Below are positions 62,022 to 64,000 of a stretch of DNA of 64,000 nt, in pieces. Source of the DNA: PHAA01 sp034927445 (GTDB lineage Bacteria > Bacillota > Syntrophomonadia > Syntrophomonadales > Syntrophomonadaceae); assembly GCA_034927445.1 (NCBI GenBank), contig JAYFPZ010000002.1:1-64000 (forward strand), in the 5' to 3' direction. Position numbers and translations under genes: made by a program. The first letter of the stretch is position 1. Each line of letters opens with the position of its first letter. The notes beneath the pieces are model-generated. The model was not told the origin of the DNA. It was given only the letters and a program-made list of their open reading frames with translations, and ran no database searches.

Positions 62022-62330
62022 GTGGCTTTTAACGATAATAAACAAGAAATAAAAATAATTGCCAGAAAATATGCTGATATGGTAAAAGAAGAAATCACTT
62101 CAGTAGAAGCGATTTATTTATTCGGTTCCCATATAAATGGCAACCCTATGCAGGATAGCGATATAGATATCGCTGTCATCTCAGAGGATTTTGGTAAAGA
62201 TATTGTTGAAGAGACCTTAAAACTTATGAGGATTCGCAGAAAAGTCGACACCAGGATTGAACCACATCCTTTAAGAACAGATAATCCATTTGTTAAGGAT
62301 GTAATTGCCAGCGGCTTAAAAGTAGGATAA
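62022..62330 (+). CDS. MNT-type nucleotidyltransferase
   Basis: A 102-residue minimal nucleotidyltransferase with the catalytic motif AIYLFGSHINGNPMQDSDID. In many genomes such proteins pair with a HEPN ribonuclease as an AMP- or polyAMP-adding antitoxin. No HEPN gene is next to it, so the partner may be lost or elsewhere. The GTG start follows AAGGAG. Confidence 0.8.
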   Translation: MAFNDNKQEIKIIARKYADMVKEEITSVEAIYLFGSHINGNPMQDSDIDIAVISEDFGKDIVEETLKLMRIRRKVDTRIEPHPLRTDNPFVKDVIASGLKVG

Positions 62331-62466
62331 ATACTTAGAATGGTAACCTTTGATCACTGCCATAGCTAGGCTCGCCCAGGAAACTGGGCATTAATTTTAT
62401 ATATTTGAGCAGGCGGGTGTATATAATATGCCGATACCCACCCTAAGCCAATTTTGAGGTATGATA

Positions 62467-62931
62467 ATGAAATTCATCTGTCCCCTGATAGTCGTCAATG
62501 ATATAGAAATATCCAAAGCCTTTTACGAAACTGTACTGGAGCAAGAGGTTGAATATGATTTCGGTGAAAACGTGGCATTTTCAGGCGGCTTTTCCATCCA
62601 TTTGAAATCGCATTTTGCCGGATTGCTTGATCTCAGCCCGAGTGACATCACCCCTCAAGCAAATGACAGTGAACTTTATTTTGAAGAGGACGATTTGGAT
62701 GCGTTCCTGGACCGGCTCAGGCGCACCGACAGCCTGGAATATATTCATGGAATCAAGGAACAGCCCTGGGGCCAGAAGGTTATCAGATTTTACGACCCCG
62801 ACATGCACATTGTCGAGGTCGGTGAATCCATGGAGAGTGTAGCCCGAAGATTTCTGCAAAACGGACTTACCGCTGAAGAAACTGCCCTACGCATCTCCAT
62901 GCCGGTTAGCTTTGTGAAGCAATGCCTGTAG
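62467..62931 (+). CDS. VOC-family (glyoxalase/bleomycin-resistance fold) protein
   Basis: A 154-residue protein. The N-terminal strand PLIVVNDIEISKAFYETVLE and the later RFYDPDMHIVEVGESM are typical VOC features, holding metal-ligand-like His and Glu residues. The C-terminus has a helical extension (ARRFLQNGLTAEETALRISM). Substrate not assignable. ATG at 62467 follows GAGGT. Confidence 0.8.
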   Translation: MKFICPLIVVNDIEISKAFYETVLEQEVEYDFGENVAFSGGFSIHLKSHFAGLLDLSPSDITPQANDSELYFEEDDLDAFLDRLRRTDSLEYIHGIKEQPWGQKVIRFYDPDMHIVEVGESMESVARRFLQNGLTAEETALRISMPVSFVKQCL

Positions 62932-62962
62932 CCATGCAATAGCAACTTCATTTTACTCTCAT

Positions 62963-63097
62963 TTACAGGCAGTAAAGAAAATGCGGTGAAACAGCTGCCC
63001 ACAGTTCCCGTTTGCTCATATTTTCAACATCATGGCAGGCCATAAATTCCTCCCGTTCCTCCGCCGGAATCCCCATGAGGATGACCGCTTGGAGTAA
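62963..63097 (-). pseudogene. DUF3102 protein remnant
   Basis: The minus strand encodes about 44 codons bounded by stops. They read LLQAVILMGIPAEEREEFMA then CHDVENMSKRELWAAV, matching the conserved end of DUF3102 proteins (often phage- or element-associated). The N-terminal part is missing, so this is a decayed fragment. Confidence 0.6.
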
Positions 63098-63100
63098 CTA

Positions 63101-63124
63101 AGATTCGAATCCGGATTCGAATCT
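63101..63124. repeat. Perfect 24-bp palindrome
   Basis: A perfect 24-bp palindrome containing TTCGAA twice, centred on CCGG, abuts the DUF3102 remnant. No T run follows. It may mark a former element boundary. Confidence 0.7.
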
Positions 63125-63203
63125 GGCAAGCCCTCGCCGGGAGAGGTGAGTTGGGGGCAGGTCTTCAAACCACTGCGATAAAGCCCCTGAAGTTTGCCTA
63201 CGG

Positions 63204-64000
63204 CTATTTGGCCAATTCATAAATTGCATGAGCGTAGATTTTGGTAATAGCCAACAAATTATCCAGAGTCATATACTCATTAACCTGATGATCAAGGTCA
63301 GGTTCACCGGGGAATATAGGGCCAAACGCTACGATATTGGGCATTTCTTTCGCATAGGTACCCCCGCCGATAGCCAGCAGGGTGGCTTCTTTACCGGTTT
63401 GCTCAGTATATACCTTCTGCAGTGACTTTATTAATGGATGTGAGACAGGAAAAAACAAAGGCCCCTGGTGTTGGAAGTTTTCAATTCTGATCCCGGTTGA
63501 CCTGATTCTGTCATTGAAGGGATTCATCATATCTTCCAGTTTAAAGGTCACCGGATATCTAAGGTTGAGGGCCATGGCTATTCTATTTTCATCCATGTTT
63601 ACCACGCCAACGTTAAAGGATAGCTTCCCGGATTCCTTGTCCTCCAGACCGATCCCAAGCCCTTCTCCATAGACATCAAACCCTGCATTTTTATTAATGA
63701 AATGTATAAAATCAGCGATGTCGCAGTCAGGCAGCGGTAAAGTACCCAGTAAATCAAAAAGCTGCACAATCGCATTTTTCCCAAGCTGCGGCAGACTGCC
63801 ATGAGCACTTAAGCCAACTGATTTTAGGACGATGAGGTCACTTGCTTCAACTGCGTTAATATCGAAACCGGTTCTGCTTGCATAGGCCTCTGCCCGACTG
63901 ATGAGGGCGGCCTTGTCAGCCGCCACAATTCCTGCTTCTGCATAATCAGGAACCATGTTGGGCCTTTCGCCCCCCTTTATATATTTGATCTGCAAAGGAC
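63204..64000 (-). CDS. PepV-like M20 dipeptidase, 5' part beyond the window
   Basis: The C-terminal 265 residues of a zinc dipeptidase of the M20A family. IKGGERPNMVPDYAEAGI is the conserved lid-domain segment of PepV proteins; GGGTYAKEMPNIVAFGPIFP carries the late catalytic segment and DLDHQVNEYMTLDNLL the late His/Glu region. The frame stays open to the right edge, so the N-terminal metal-binding half is outside the window. It should hydrolyse dipeptides in the cytosol. Confidence 0.85.
   Translation of the reverse strand, partial: PLQIKYIKGGERPNMVPDYAEAGIVAADKAALISRAEAYASRTGFDINAVEASDLIVLKSVGLSAHGSLPQLGKNAIVQLFDLLGTLPLPDCDIADFIHFINKNAGFDVYGEGLGIGLEDKESGKLSFNVGVVNMDENRIAMALNLRYPVTFKLEDMMNPFNDRIRSTGIRIENFQHQGPLFFPVSHPLIKSLQKVYTEQTGKEATLLAIGGGTYAKEMPNIVAFGPIFPGEPDLDHQVNEYMTLDNLLAITKIYAHAIYELAK

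Overview
The window looks like a chromosomal segment of an anaerobic, endospore-forming member of the Clostridia (Bacillota). Evidence: strong Shine-Dalgarno sites with frequent GTG and TTG starts, SpoIIP, a DUF1540 protein, a T-box leuS leader, a CIRCE-controlled hrcA-grpE-dnaK-dnaJ operon, FeoAB with a DtxR-type regulator, and a hexameric NAD-type glutamate dehydrogenase. An archaeal-like (group III) chaperonin inside the dnaK operon is a trait reported for Carboxydothermus and relatives and suggests a Syntrophomonas/Carboxydothermus-like lineage. The lineage is inference. No insertion sequence, prophage or CRISPR array was seen.

Layout. 0-4.3 kb: rpsU, a HIT hydrolase, a PC4-like ssDNA-binding protein, a glutamate 2,3-aminomutase under a c-di-AMP (ydaO-type) riboswitch, and a ParE/RelE-Phd toxin-antitoxin pair. 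4.3-17.5 kb, minus strand: spoIIP and a small exported protein, lepA, hemW, then hrcA-chaperonin-grpE-dnaK-dnaJ-prmA-mtaB. 17.7-28.7 kb: rpsT, holA, an FAD oxidoreductase, a MATE pump, then glnA, a PEP-binding/nucleotidyltransferase fusion and gdhA, with the same GTATAC palindromes upstream of glnA and gdhA. 29-35 kb: a DtxR-like regulator divergent from feoAB, then comEA-comEC. 35-50.9 kb: marR-radical SAM, a DUF1540 gene, leuS, a large catalase, a PstS-like lipoprotein flanked by two CBO0543-like membrane proteins, a stalk-domain solute-binding protein, small membrane-protein genes, and a tetR / cfa-radical SAM cluster with a paralogue of the first radical SAM protein. 51-57.2 kb: nadD-yqeK-rsfS, ogt-nfo, an EamA transporter, a ProX-like deacylase and a methyltransferase. 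57.2-60.8 kb: the copper operon csoR-copA-copZ. 61-64 kb: a QueG-like Fe-S protein, an orphan nucleotidyltransferase, a VOC protein, a DUF3102 remnant and the 3' part of a PepV-like dipeptidase.

Four observations stand out. (1) A complete tRNA-Ala(GGC), with the G3-U70 pair and an encoded CCA, lies inside the leuS T-box leader, between the stem I/II region and the antiterminator. (2) The c-di-AMP riboswitch precedes an enzyme whose substrate-pocket residues indicate beta-glutamate synthesis, joining the osmotic second messenger to an osmolyte. (3) The nitrogen cluster combines shared palindromic operators with an unusual PEP-binding/nucleotidyltransferase fusion. (4) Two paralogous radical SAM proteins each sit behind their own regulator, one of them in a likely operon with cyclopropane-fatty-acid synthase.
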